DNA from: Bimastos eiseni
Taxonomy: Eukaryota; Annelida; Clitellata; Crassiclitellata; Lumbricidae
DNA length: 64,000 bases
Direction: 5' to 3'
Assembly: GCA_959347315.1 (NCBI GenBank)
Contig: OY365808.1
Coordinates: 1,730,107-1,794,106, forward strand
Positions 40,761 to 51,059 of the stretch are shown piece after piece; within the stretch, counting starts at the first letter, position 1; every line of letters starts with the position of its first letter. The position numbers and the translations under genes were made by a program. The notes under the pieces were generated by a model, which saw nothing but the letters and a program-made list of their open reading frames with translations, did not search any database and was not told the origin of the DNA.

Positions 40761-41022
40761 GACACGGGTACATTGTAGACGCGTAGTCCATCGCTGGTGA
40801 AAGATGACGCGCGTTCGGATATTCGTTGAGGTATAAAACCAGGTATTCATCGTATCTTGGTCGGTAGATTGAATAGCCATCCGTCAGTGACGGCCATGCT
40901 CCCTGCAATGGGAAACTAACGCTCGGCTACTTGTTGCAGTGTACGCCTCAAGTTAACCTTTAATTAATTATGAAATACGCGATTCAACGCAATGAATGCG
41001 CTTTTCGAATCTCAGCAGCTTT
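40761..41022. other. No recognisable gene
   Basis: Nothing can be named, apart from ttcgaatctcagcagctttt (41004), which resembles the left arm of the palindrome that follows. Confidence 0.35.
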
Positions 41023-41082
41023 TCGAACCTCAGTAGTTACGTCTACTGATTTTAATCAGTAGACGTAACTACTGAGGTTCGA
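41023..41082. repeat. 29-bp perfect palindrome
   Basis: Bases 41023-41051 (tcgaacctcagtagttacgt and nine more) pair perfectly with 41054-41082 around a 2-base centre. Confidence 0.95.
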
Positions 41083-41114
41083 CACCATTATATCAGATTC
41101 CAAAATTGCTATAA

Positions 41115-41440
41115 ATGACATAACGAATTGGCTGCTCCTATTGTTTTGCTGTGTGTCTTAATACACTTAATTACATGATCATTAGCGCCGCTCTCCTTTT
41201 TTATCCAGGCTTGGGACTGGCACTGGCAGAGCACAATTAGTGGAGGAGATAAGACGCAGCTGCCTTGCAATAGTCACTTATAAATATAGACAACTATAAA
41301 CTATTAAGGTATTTAAGCAATGTCGATTGTTCGCGTCCTCACCATGATCTACATACTTTTCCATGTGACTTTTCCTAATTTCACAACAGTGTATTAAGAC
41401 ACACAGCAAAATAATAGGAGCAGCCAATTCGTTATGTCAT
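41115..41440. repeat. 52-bp inverted repeat enclosing a SINE and a boundary motif
   Basis: Arms 41115-41166 and 41389-41440 pair with one mismatch (attgttttgc against attattttgc). The 222-bp interior holds SINE S (minus, 41175-41250), ttataaatatagac, the boundary ttaaggtatttaagcaatg (41303) and the opening of repeat F (cgattgttcgcgtcctcacc), whose other copy is at 49640. Confidence 0.9.
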
Positions 41441-42175
41441 AGAATAATATTATTAGAAGACCTTTATACGGATTAGATCAACTGACTGTATTCCATATTA
41501 TATGGTGCAATGTATTGTAGGCCTACTGTAACTCCTATATGTGTGTCGTAGCGGTATGTTGAGTGAAAACTACTCTCTTTAACTGTAGTCTGACCGGAAG
41601 AGCCTCTGAGTATGTATCTTGAAGAATTTTAAACATCTATAACAATCGTATGAAGCGAATGAATCAGTCTCATTGATTTCTCAATATATCGATTGATTGA
41701 TTGATTTATTGATAATCTGGTAATCTGGCAGTTAAACGACAGTTATAGATAGAGAACTGTGGTAGTCCTAACCAAGGCTATCAACGGATACCCGGGTATC
41801 CGGGTATTCGGGTACCCGACCGAGGCTAACTACACGGGTAATGAAATCGGTTCTCGGGTGCCCGATATTCAGTAAAGATGGGTAATTCCCTACATTTATT
41901 AACATAAACTCATTGCTTCATGAGGCACCTTCACACCGCACCACTTTAGACGGGGACCGTATACCGACCTTATGTTTTAGTTTCGACTCATGCATTGCTC
42001 TCTTTCCAGGGGCTATCGATATATCTTGCACTGGGATCGTTTCTGAACTACACGTGCTGTTTGATGCACACTGTTTGATCATATCCATTATCAATTCAAT
42101 ATAATTTTAATATTCTGGACACTAGTGTAGTTAAAGAATATAGTCATGATTGAATAAGCTATAGGGCGAAATTGA
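41441..42175. other. Unassigned stretch with a GGGTACCCG-rich fold-back
   Basis: Bases 41787-41865 contain repeated ggatacccgggtatccgggt-type strings in both orientations, as in some hAT-type MITE ends, but no target duplication was found. The frame at 41913-42104 is without domains. The rest is featureless. Confidence 0.35.
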
Positions 42176-42350
42176 CGAATTAATCGTAAACCTGTAAAGA
42201 ATTACAAGCAAGGTGTTTAAGCTCACTGGATGCGTCAACTGAGGCAACCCATCAAAAGCACATTCACTGCATTTGAACCGGGTCTTTAGCTTTAGCCTTA
42301 GCCTGGTTCAAAAATTATCTAAGCAACAGATCCTAATATGTTTCTGGCAT
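42176..42350 (+). repeat. Family A repeat, left end
   Basis: Attaatcgtaaacctgtaaa, boundary caaggtgtttaagctcactg (42207) and aaaagcacattcactgcatt closely match 34498-34600. The body stops near 42320. Confidence 0.55.
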
Positions 42351-42835
42351 TGGAGTAGTCTCGTCAGTAATGCTAATAAGATATGATGTCCCACAAGGAT
42401 CTATCCTGGGATCACTCTTCTTCTTACTCTTCATTAAATGACCTGTCCAATGACCCACTATTGATTTCTTTTGCTTGCCGACGATGCTAGCATTCTTGCA
42501 TCCAGCCCCTTCTACTAGCAACTGATCTCATCTTAAAATCGAGAGCTTGTTTTAGTTTATGACTGGTTTCTTGCAAATGGACTTACTCTCAAAGCAACGA
42601 AAACTAATTACATCTGCTTTGCCTAACATAGGAAAAAATCCCCTATAACGAAGTGAAATTGAAACTTGCTGATACACCCTTACCAAAAATCCACGTTGCG
42701 ATGTTGTCGTTCTACAACAACCAACAAATTTATAATAAAGCCATACACTTTTCATTACAAAAGAAGCCGATTACAGCGTAATAAATTCTGTTATAATCAA
42801 CTACTGGTTACCAACAATCAACGATTTAGCAAGTG
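42351..42835. other. Possible worn LINE trace
   Basis: At 42380-42500 the text atgtcccacaaggatctatc followed by ctgggatcactc can be read as VPQGSILGS, the RT motif B of jockey/CR1-type elements, followed by a worn LFINDL-like region. Stops are frequent. This is a hint of an old LINE fragment, not a gene. Confidence 0.35.
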
Positions 42836-43000
42836 TCATATATAAACGAGTTTCATGTATTTATAGAAACAAAGGTAAGCGATATAAAGGTGTCTGGACC
42901 CAACCGATTGAATTAACCATTGAAGAAATCACAATTTCTTGAGACTTTGATAGCATTTGAATGTGTACCATGTCTAATATGCAGAGTTCAGTAACAGTGA
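42836..43000 (+). repeat. Repeat E (copy 3)
   Basis: Tgtatttatagaaacaaagg, boundary gatataaaggtgtctggacc (42883) and tcacaatttcttgagacttt match 27215-27300. Confidence 0.55.
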
Positions 43001-43209
43001 TCCACCGATAAAGCATTTAGGTCAACCCATGCCCGTGATTAATTTCATTGAAAAATAATTATATACATTTAAAATTTCCATGTGATCATTTCCAGCTTTA
43101 ATTTTTTTATGCCCAAAATTTCACAATTTACGCTTTGATCCATTTTTAACGCTGTAAGACTACTGAGAATTTTTATGATTGTGCTGGCTGTATAATCTTT
43201 TCGTTTTGC

Positions 43210-43822
43210 TCAATTATTTATAATGGAAAATCAATTTAAGGTGTTTAAGCTGAATTGCTTTTGTCTTTTGAATTCACCACTCAAAAAGTCGTACTTTCCA
43301 AAAACTTCCATTTCGTTTGCACCGCATCCACCATGTCAAATATACATTGGTCAGTAACTGATTATCAAATCTTCATTTAAGACCAATAACAGACAATTGC
43401 CGATGGGCGAGTGACTGTTCTCGCCTTTATAAAGCCCCATCCAGCGAGGTTGACCGATGACCAAAGAAGACGTAACACGAAAATTATCGAAGCACCTTGC
43501 TGCCAAAAATAAGCTAATCAGTCAGTTTTCTTACTTCGGCAATTGAGCGAAATTTATCATTCTTCTCCTACTTGTCGCAATTTGTCCACTAATAGAAATT
43601 TGACTGTTCAAATGGTTGGGTATAAACTTTTGATACAAACATCGAATAATTCTAAAACTAATTTAACCTAAAATCTTGGCTTTCCTTTTTGTGCTAAACG
43701 AAGACACACTACAATGTTCCGTTCATAGGACCGATCCTACCGTTATTGTGGTCATCGATTGAACCTACAGAAAAAACCTTTTTCAGACACCTTTAAAACA
43801 CTTTCCAATTATGAATATAATT
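43210..43822 (+). mobile_element. Two-ended repeat with E-type left and A-type right
   Basis: Left boundary caatttaaggtgtttaagct (43231) opens repeat E (caccactcaaaaagtcgtac). Right boundary ttcagacacctttaaaacac (43783) closes an A/B-type right part (cgaagacacactacaatgtt, gtcatcgattgaacctacag). It is a clear case of one body type at one end and another at the other, between matching inverted termini. Confidence 0.6.
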
Positions 43823-43954
43823 TTTACGATATCAAACAACAGATATAACAAACTTGCAGTAAAAATTGACACATAATGCAATAAGAGTATCATTATAGAA
43901 AAAATACATAATATAATTCAACAATTGAACTGTAAATTTCTCCACAATCACGTA

Positions 43955-44020
43955 CCCGCATGTGGTAATGCAATCTTAAGGCACCGAGAAATGAGGAAGA
44001 CAATTCAAATTATCTTCGAT
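43955..44020 (+). repeat. Repeat M fragment, degraded
   Basis: Gcatgtggtaatgcaatctt and aaggcaccgagaaatgagga resemble the repeat M opening at 15960. Confidence 0.4.
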
Positions 44021-44332
44021 ATGACACAGTATCTTTCAACAGGAACAACCCATTCAATGGGCTGCCATAAGATACTAGCTGTTAACTCTTGAATAATCAC
44101 AGGTCATACTTGATTTTAACGTTGAAATAGTAGTGGTGAAGACACTTTGACGCAGAGCCAAAATAGGCCTGCACATTAATGAAACGAAACGGTAGACGAA
44201 CTGTGGATAACCTACTCTACCTATTCTTAGTGCCAGCTGCTGCGAGATGGTTAAATTCACATGGAAATGCATTTTATACTAAGTACCTCATGCACTAATG
44301 CATCCAATTCGCCATTTTCTTCCAAATTATGC

Positions 44333-44780
44333 CTTAAGCCCCCGTCACACTAGACCACGATCTCACTATGCTTCCAGCGAACTACGTAGACCCAAGAATG
44401 CTGCCGAACGTGATGAGATCGTGGTCGTGTTTTGTGAAATTTCAGGTTAAAACCCGTAAAAAAAACACAGTCACACCAGGCCCCGATCTCACTATTATCT
44501 TCATGCATTTGATTTTCCAGGTACCATTGACGCGTCTGTCTGTGTTTACAACACTCACTACGTTTCCACCACGCTCTACGAGCAAGGTGGAAACGCGCAG
44601 AACGCGTTAGACCGCAGTAAAACCAAAGTTCGATCTTCTATGAACGTATTGCAATTGTAATCGAGCGTGGCGCCATTTCCATGAGCGTGGAGCGCGTGGT
44701 CAAATTTTGAACATGTGAATAAAAAAACGTGGTGCGAGCGTGGCGGAAAGAAGAGCGCTGAAACCGCGCCGGCCACAATT
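44333..44780. mobile_element. GC-rich fold-back element
   Basis: It opens ttaagcccccgtcacactag (44333). Nested inverted repeats are visible: gaccacgatctcac (44352) pairs with atgagatcgtggtc (44414), and cgtttccacca (44561) with aaggtggaaacg (44584). Repeated gagcgtggcg strings follow to about 44775. Composition differs sharply from the AT-rich flanks. It has the look of a palindromic MITE; the superfamily is unknown, and the right border is not fixed. Confidence 0.5.
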
Positions 44781-44929
44781 AATGTTCATAAGACAATAAC
44801 AGAGAAATGATACTTTATTTATGGCCAATTACTGCAAAAAGTCAATAAGACCTTATTGTGCATATATTAGTTAAACGCCTCCTATCGACGTCGACATTCA
44901 ACCTTCACGAAAGAAAAAACGCTACAGAA

Positions 44930-45270
44930 ATAGGTCGCTGCCATGACCTTTCTAAATATACAACGCATAACCCACTCAATTTTTCTTGACCTCGGCATAT
45001 GAGGGCGGTTACCCATTTTTCTTCACTCTGACGTTATTTGTACACCAGTGAAGGGCGCAATTTCAACAGTAAGATTACCTTCCAGCTGCGTTCGAAATGT
45101 AAGGTTCCAAAGGGATGGAGTCAAATTTGAGAAACTAAAAAATATTATAATCCAGCAAACACAAAATGTTGTATTTCCTAGTTTGTACAAAGAGGACACA
45201 ATACACTGTTACGTCAATGGGTCCGATTCGACTTATTTTCTGGGCGGCGATTGAATCGATAGGACAATAG
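44930..45270 (+). repeat. Family A repeat, right part without terminus
   Basis: Tttttcttgacctcggcata, agtgaagggcgcaa and gggcggcgattgaatcgata correspond to 34815-35065. The terminal boundary is replaced by unrelated sequence. Confidence 0.5.
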
Positions 45271-45329
45271 CAACCGCATCGTGAAACAAGAAGACGATCA
45301 ATAGAGCGCAAAGAACAAGATGAAGTTGC

Positions 45330-45570
45330 AGACATTGTTGCTCGTCTTGATCTTTTGGTGTCTTGGACAAAGACTGCCTTGGCCCAACAGCGGGTGTTTG
45401 CTGTTCTCTAATCTACCTGGAATTGCCTTCCTCAACCATCAACGATGTAACTAATGACTAATTTCCAAATTGGCTTCTCACTCTGTCAAGTCGTTTCTTA
45501 TTTGCAATGGGGCTCCGTTCTGAGAACGCCTCTGAATAGTTATTCTACAGAGGTGCTATATAAAGAAGAG
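45330..45570 (+). repeat. Dispersed repeat L (copy 2)
   Basis: It ends ttctgagaacgcctctgaat, then acagaggtgctatataaaga, the same tail type as 1262-1530 and 61370-61630. Confidence 0.5.
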
Positions 45571-45627
45571 GATGCGATAAGATACGATGCGCGACGAAGA
45601 ACCGACTTATATGTAGACAAGTGATAT

Positions 45628-46185
45628 TATTATTATTAAACAGTTTAACGACATCTTAATAGTTATTCTACAGAATTATTCTTATAGCAACAAAGGCTGT
45701 TGACGTCTTCAGAATTTGCTGCATTTCAGTTCAATTTCATATATAGTTTAAATCCTTTATCTTTATGTTGTCTTTCTTTCTTTAGTCTTTCTGTTTTCTT
45801 TCTTTAGTCTTTCTGTTTTCTTTCTTTAGTCTTTCTGTTTTCTTTCTTTTGTCTTTCTGTTTTCTTTCTTTAGTCTTTCTGTTTTCTTTCTTTAGTCTTT
45901 CTGTTTTCTTTCTTTAGTCTTTCTGTTTTCTTTCTTTAGTCTTTCTGTTTTCTTTCTTTTGTCTTTCTGTTTTCTTTCTTTAGTCTTTCTGTTTTCTTTA
46001 TTTTGTCTTTCTGTTTTCTTTCTTTAGTCTTTCTGTTTTCTTTCTTTAGTCTTTCTGTTTTCTTTCTTTAGTCTTTCTGTTTTCTTTCTTTAGTCTTTCT
46101 GTTTTCTTTCTTTAGTCTTTCTGTTTTCTTACTTCCTTTTGTGTTGTTATTGATTCCATTTCTGCATGACTGGTTGCTGAGACAA
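45628..46185 (-). mobile_element. 5'-truncated I-group tail with expanded minisatellite
   Basis: The terminus attattattaaacagtttaa (45628) and the segment gctgttgacgtcttcagaat identify the I-element 3' end on the minus strand. Its minisatellite has sixteen 22-bp units (tttagtctttctgttttctt plus two bases) at 45785-46135. The upstream part (gctgagacaacgatattcga) matches 52275-52300 but not the full-length element, so these two are a separate subfamily. Confidence 0.8.
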
Positions 46186-46249
46186 CGATATTCGACATAT
46201 GGTTTTTGTATATGGTTTATAATTAGACAAGTGATCGAACAAACTGAAG

Positions 46250-46640
46250 AAGTTATAGCAACTATTCAAACAAGCTAAGGGTATCTAAGCTCAACAATTC
46301 GCGTCTTTTGACTTTACACTTCAGAAATCCATGATATTTGAAAACTTTAACTGCGCTAAAAACGCATCTTCCTCAGTTAATAATGAAAATACGTTAGCTG
46401 AGACACAAGACTTCATTTATTACCAATCACCGCCAAAGGTCCATGAGCGCTTAATCTTGAAAACTTTAATCATTGGCCTCCTGCCAAAATGTTACGTCTT
46501 CTTGTGACATGAAGGGTTGTTGATGATAATTCGTGAATGGTTACAATGCAAAGGAAACGAGAAACTAGTGGCACCAGAATACAATCAAACAGTGTCATTT
46601 TTGTCGTTTTTAAGTGTAAATTACAATGTAGCTGGGATCT
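46250..46640 (+). repeat. Boundary motif with a worn body
   Basis: Gctaagggtatctaagctca (46272) opens acaattcgcgtcttttgact, a D/A-like interior. No right boundary is visible and the rest is unassigned. Confidence 0.4.
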
Positions 46641-47515
46641 GATATCGCCACCACTGGCGGAGACTTATGAGGGTGGGGTGGGGGGCAGCGGGAGACGGTT
46701 TCAAATTTCAGGCGATTGAACGTGTGTTTGCTGCTGTCTTTTTCATGTCTGAGGCTGGTTCGTGGTGTGTCTGCCTGTCCTAGTTTCCGGGTTGTCTCTG
46801 GTCAGTCAGTGTCTCATCATCGTGAGGTGCAAGACACCAGGCCGAGAGATATGAGGCCGACCTGCAAGTCAATTTAAGGTTCAGAGGTCGTGACCTCGCA
46901 TGGGTTTAGACTTTAGACGCTGTGTCTGGTACACGTGTGCCTATAGCTGTGTGTCGATTACAGCGGTGGATGCTTGCTTCGGATATGGTGCACTAGGCAA
47001 CCGCCGGTGCATTCAAATTGTTGCATAGTCGACGTACGTTCTGTCCATACTTAATATGAACTATGTATAAACTATGTATATTGCTACGGCATCGAACATT
47101 GGTCTACCTTGGTCCTATACGAGGATGGGCTAGGAACAGGGTGAAAGAGGGTCCTATATAAGCCTGAGCGTGGCGACGGTCGGCGTGACTTTTGACATAC
47201 CTTCGCTAAGGATAGTTAGGTGTAAGGTCGTTGACAAGTGTGTGTGTGGCCTGTTGCTTTTATGTTGTCTGATGCCAAAGGTGCTCCAAGAAGTAGCAAA
47301 GTTTAGAGTAGTTCTAAGTAGCTGTAGACGTTCTCTGTTTCCAGGTCTGTGTGCCCAACTGAGCTGCTTGAAGTCGTGTGTGTCTTCGTTGTCTGGACTT
47401 GGACTGAAGCTAAGGTTTACTTTGCTTATTGCTTGTATGATACCTTCTCCTTTTTTCAATATATTTATATTTTTGAACAGCCGTGTTTACTAACTTGATA
47501 GGGACTACATAACAT
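46641..47515 (+). repeat. LTR-like repeat (solo)
   Basis: Its 3' part (47041-47515) matches 37131-37757 in reverse. A TATA-like tcctatataagcctgagc lies at 47151. The end tttactaacttgatagggac then tacataaca is the same in both copies. A promoter-like box followed by about 350 bp and a shared end suits a solo LTR, but the left limit is uncertain and no internal region is seen. Frames at 47154-47493 on both strands lie inside and look non-coding. Confidence 0.45.
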
Positions 47516-48470
47516 TATGCATGCTGCAAGAGAGGAAATGATAAATTATAATTATATTGAATTGAAGTCTCAAAAAAATATTCATAGGCCTGCATAACAT
47601 ACAAGCATAAATTCATCTTTTAAAGTAACTGTCAGAACTGATTATGCTTAATCTGCATGATGAATGTTGAAATTGTTATAATTATACTTTTAAGGAGTAG
47701 AGCTATCCTTCGAACAATGAAATAAGGCGACCCTTCCCGGCCATCGTTGCTTCATCTGCTTTCAACTCTTTTCACTTTGTTCCTAAGGGTTTATGTGGTT
47801 AAATCCTCATCCATAAGTTTACACATTTTATTACATTGAGCGTCTTTGAATATTTGAGTAATTTAGTCCATCGGCAGCATTGTTTTTTTGTGAAAAATGA
47901 AGAGAAATTATTATAGTAGTCAACAAACGTCTCATACTAGAGGAGGTAAGCGTTATCTGTAGCATAATGTAAATGGTGCAACGGAATAACCGTGAATATA
48001 GCACGTAGGTCTACGGTATTGTGGCAGTGACGACTTTAGCCATAGGCTCATGCGAACATGTTTGCATCTCTCCTAGGTGTATTCCATTCTTGCAATTAGT
48101 TCAGAAGTGTACACATGGCTCGATTGAGCTGATGCAGTTATATTTTGACACCTCCAACTGCTGCATCTAATTCATGCACTCGTGAGGCCCTGTGCGGTAT
48201 GTCTAAAGAACCTAAACATAGTCGGCTGACTCAAACGAAGCAGAAGTCATCTAGAAACAGCTGCACCAAAGCACATCGCATGACAACAAAGATATAAAAC
48301 ACTGCGACACAAATACTCACAGTGAGGTGAAAATAGTCTAAAATGGTTAATATTCAGAATACTAGAGTAGATGAGAAACGATTGTGATTAGGGAATGTTA
48401 GATTCACTTAGGACAAGGACGACACGATTACTGTTTGGCTTGTTTGGATTATTTGTTGAAAGGCATATAT
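47516..48470. other. No recognisable gene
   Basis: AT-rich and mostly unique. A fragment at 48145-48240 (tttgacacctccaactgctg and aacatagtcggctgac) resembles repeat C. Confidence 0.35.
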
Positions 48471-48640
48471 GTATTTGTAACAGTATGGTATAGTGATATA
48501 AAGGTGTTTAAAGTCAATCTATGATCTTATTGACTATATTCCTACAAAATCGCATTAACTGAGTCTTTCAAAAATAATGTGCTTGGCATAGTAGTTGCGA
48601 AGCAAGATCTTATTATAATGTAATGAGATACTGTGCGGTT
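48471..48640 (+). repeat. Family A repeat, left end
   Basis: Tgtatttgtaacagtatggt, boundary atataaaggtgtttaaagtc (48498), then aaaatcgcattaactgagtc and a worn interior. Confidence 0.5.
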
Positions 48641-48868
48641 TTCGGTGACCTGGTCGTCTTTTTCGCACGCATTTCATTAATACAGCTTGAGGCTTTCTCG
48701 GTCATGGGACCTACCGTCTGGAATGGGTTTCCTTGGAGCTCCCTCTTTTAAACCAAGGAACTCATCATCTTCAGTTTATTCCTCTCTGAAATCTATTCTA
48801 TTCCACCGCAGTTAAACAGAGAACGCAGCAAAGAGGAATCTTGATAGGGCAATAAACCACGTCGTTTG
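48641..48868. other. Possible worn LINE trace
   Basis: At 48685-48800, gctttctcggtcatgggacc then taccgtctggaatgggtttc can be read as AFSVMGPTVWNGFPW, the L2-like C-terminal motif. The region around it is too broken to outline. It is probably a further L2-like 3' remnant on the plus strand. Confidence 0.5.
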
Positions 48869-48960
48869 AATGATTGATCGATCGATCGATTGCTTGATTG
48901 ATTGACTGACTGATTGATCAATTGAAAAATTAATTAATTAATTAATTTATTATAACAAGT
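48869..48960. repeat. Low-complexity GATC/GATT and TTAA repeats
   Basis: Tgattgatcgatcgatcgat is followed by variants of gattgact and then (aatt)n. It lies beside the palindrome that follows. Confidence 0.85.
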
Positions 48961-48973
48961 TACTTCTGCTTTA

Positions 48974-49070
48974 GTAATTCGTGTGCATTGTAACGATATG
49001 GTTCAAGTCACACGGAAAAGTATATATATATATGTATATGAACCATATCGTTACAATGCACACGAATTAC
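48974..49070. repeat. 32-bp perfect inverted repeat
   Basis: Bases 48974-49005 (gtaattcgtgtgcattgtaa and twelve more) pair exactly with 49039-49070. The 33-base loop contains (TA)n. Confidence 0.95.
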
Positions 49071-49110
49071 ATATATATGTATAATATATAATATATAATA
49101 TATATATATA

Positions 49111-49142
<32 letters not shown>

Positions 49143-49150
49143 ATAGCATG
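49071..49150. repeat. (TA)n microsatellite
   Basis: It is interrupted TA-rich sequence adjoining the inverted repeat, and it continues as AT-only sequence to about 49250. Confidence 0.9.
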
Positions 49151-49249
49151 ATATGGTTTGATATGACATAATGTTATATTATAATAATAATATTATTATA
49201 TAATATAATATACTCTAACGTAATATAATAATATATAATAAGTTATTCT

Positions 49250-49600
49250 ATTTATGTGTTATAAAGTTGTGGTCCAGTGTTAAGGGCCTGGATTAATCCA
49301 AAGTTTTGTGACATATTGTAACTGTTAAAGACGCTCACTCTTAAATTTGCTTCAAATTGGTTTTGTGCATTTTATAACGATCCCAGATTCCGCAATATTA
49401 CCCTGTATATCCGTTATTAATCTAAGGCGAATGAGTTGTTCATTAATGTAGCATCGACAATTAGAATGTCACAGATTAGAGCGGCGCTATATAAGTGATC
49501 ATTTATATTCACTGTAATGGCATAGCATAGCGTTGGCGTTGATAGGGATTAATTCTGTGTAGTTTATTAGCATTCAAGTTATACTTAGCCGCATGAATTG
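49250..49600. other. No recognisable gene
   Basis: Agagcggcgctatataagtg at 49479 may be the end of an L2-type tail. The remainder has no assignment. Confidence 0.35.
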
Positions 49601-49760
49601 AGACGCAGTTGCATTATATAGGCATTTCTAAAAAGCTATTAAAGGTGTTTTGGTAAAGTCGGTTGTTCGCATCTTCAACATAATCAACATACTTTTCAAT
49701 GTGGCCTTTACTATTTCACAACAGTGCAGACTTAGAACTAAACACTTCGATCTGTAATGT
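49600..49760 (+). repeat. Repeat F (copy 2)
   Basis: Cattatataggcatttctaa, boundary attaaaggtgttttggtaaa (49637) and gtcggttgttcgcatcttca match 41290-41390. The string tttcacaacagtg is shared too. Confidence 0.5.
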
Positions 49761-50385
49761 GTCAAATTTGGAATTTCATTTCTTGCATTGTGCTATAGGG
49801 AGGAGATGCTATAAAGGGTGTCGACATGGATCAATTTATGAACAAAGCTATTGTTAAATGTATCAGCGTAAATATGACACTTATCGAGTCCATCCAATGT
49901 TCTGTTGATTGGTAGGTTATATTCCACTTCCTTGCTGACTTTCTACCTGTATTCCTCTGGATTTAAATTACAAGAAGATGTTGCACGGTAGAGAACATGG
50001 GCTGATACCTTGACCGCTTTTTAGTGGCGCTACGTTAAGGAGGAATCCAGTTTAAAATCAGCGCTACTGTTCACTGGAAAATATAGGCCATTCGTTACTC
50101 TTACGCACACGAGTGTTACTTAATTATTGCTGAACTGGTGAACACTTTTATTCGCCTCTGGATCGGAAATTCGTTGCCAAATTGAACGCGCTCTGGCGGT
50201 TCTTTTATAGGCTTTGATTGAATTTTAATTTTTATGCATTTTGGTCATATAAATGCACAGTAATAGGCATTTAGGCATACACATATGCTTTAGAACGAGG
50301 CCTGCTGTACGACAAGTCTAGTTGTTAAGGATCGCTCCAGTCGAACACTTAAGACTGTTATGACAACAAGGCGTTGGTAGGTTTA
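49761..50385. other. No recognisable gene
   Basis: Unique within the window, with no convincing frames. Confidence 0.35.
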
Positions 50386-50525
50386 TTTTGACACACTGGC
50401 TTCTGAAGCTCAGTTTATGGATACTATTAACAGCGTTAGACTCGTCTTTATCACGTAGCATGGAGAAACGTAAGCCTACTTCAGAACACACCACGTAAGG
50501 AAAGAGAAACAGACCATACTTTCCA
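50386..50525 (+). repeat. Dispersed repeat K (copy 3)
   Basis: Gacacactggcttctgaagc, atactattaacagcgttaga and tcacgtagcatggaga correspond to 570-690 and 760-840. Confidence 0.55.
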
Positions 50526-50689
50526 GTGCCGTCTAGCAGTGAGATGTAAAGTTTGTCTTCCTACCCTATCTCCATCGTAGACCGAGGTTGTGAAATTGCT
50601 AATTCAGTAGCGCTTCACTCTGCCGAAGAGGAAACACTAACCTCGCTTGGTATCGCCAACCTGTATGTTTGAAAACGCACCCACATGCA

Positions 50690-50897
50690 TAATGCATGCA
50701 TACCACATTCACATATATGTATGTTTCCCACATCCCTTGAAGACTTTCCTGTAATCTGTTAAGCTATGTGTTGAGTCTTGAATGCCTCTGATATCGAATG
50801 GCGCTATATAAATGTTCAATTAAAATGACAATTGTTACATGAATTCTTTCAGATTGCGGTCGAAACATTTGGTCGCGAGTTCCTAATACTGCCGCGG
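50690..50897 (+). repeat. Repeat G/L fragments with L2-type tail
   Basis: Cataatgcatgcataccaca is G-like. Cctctgatatcgaatggcgc then tatataaatgttcaa is an L2-type tail. Gattgcggtcgaaacatttg and gtcgcgagttccta are again G-like, as at 61200-61245. Confidence 0.45.
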
Positions 50898-50944
50898 AGC
50901 CCGCTGTTTCCAGCGATTCATTTGATCGCTGGAAACAGCGGGCT
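50898..50944. repeat. 20-bp perfect hairpin
   Basis: Agcccgctgtttccagcgat (50898-50917) pairs exactly with 50925-50944 around the loop tcatttg. Confidence 0.95.
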
Positions 50945-51059
50945 ACGCAGCCAATCCATAGGACATCAATAACTCCATTGCCGCACATATGTTATTTGGT
51001 TTCTTGTTCTACATTGGTCCCTCTCCATGCACTTTTGTCTTCGCTATGTCACCTTCACC

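Noticed and set aside
45760..46135. CRISPR-like regular repeat array
   Set aside because: It is a simple 22-bp tandem minisatellite without spacers, inside a retrotransposon tail in eukaryotic DNA.
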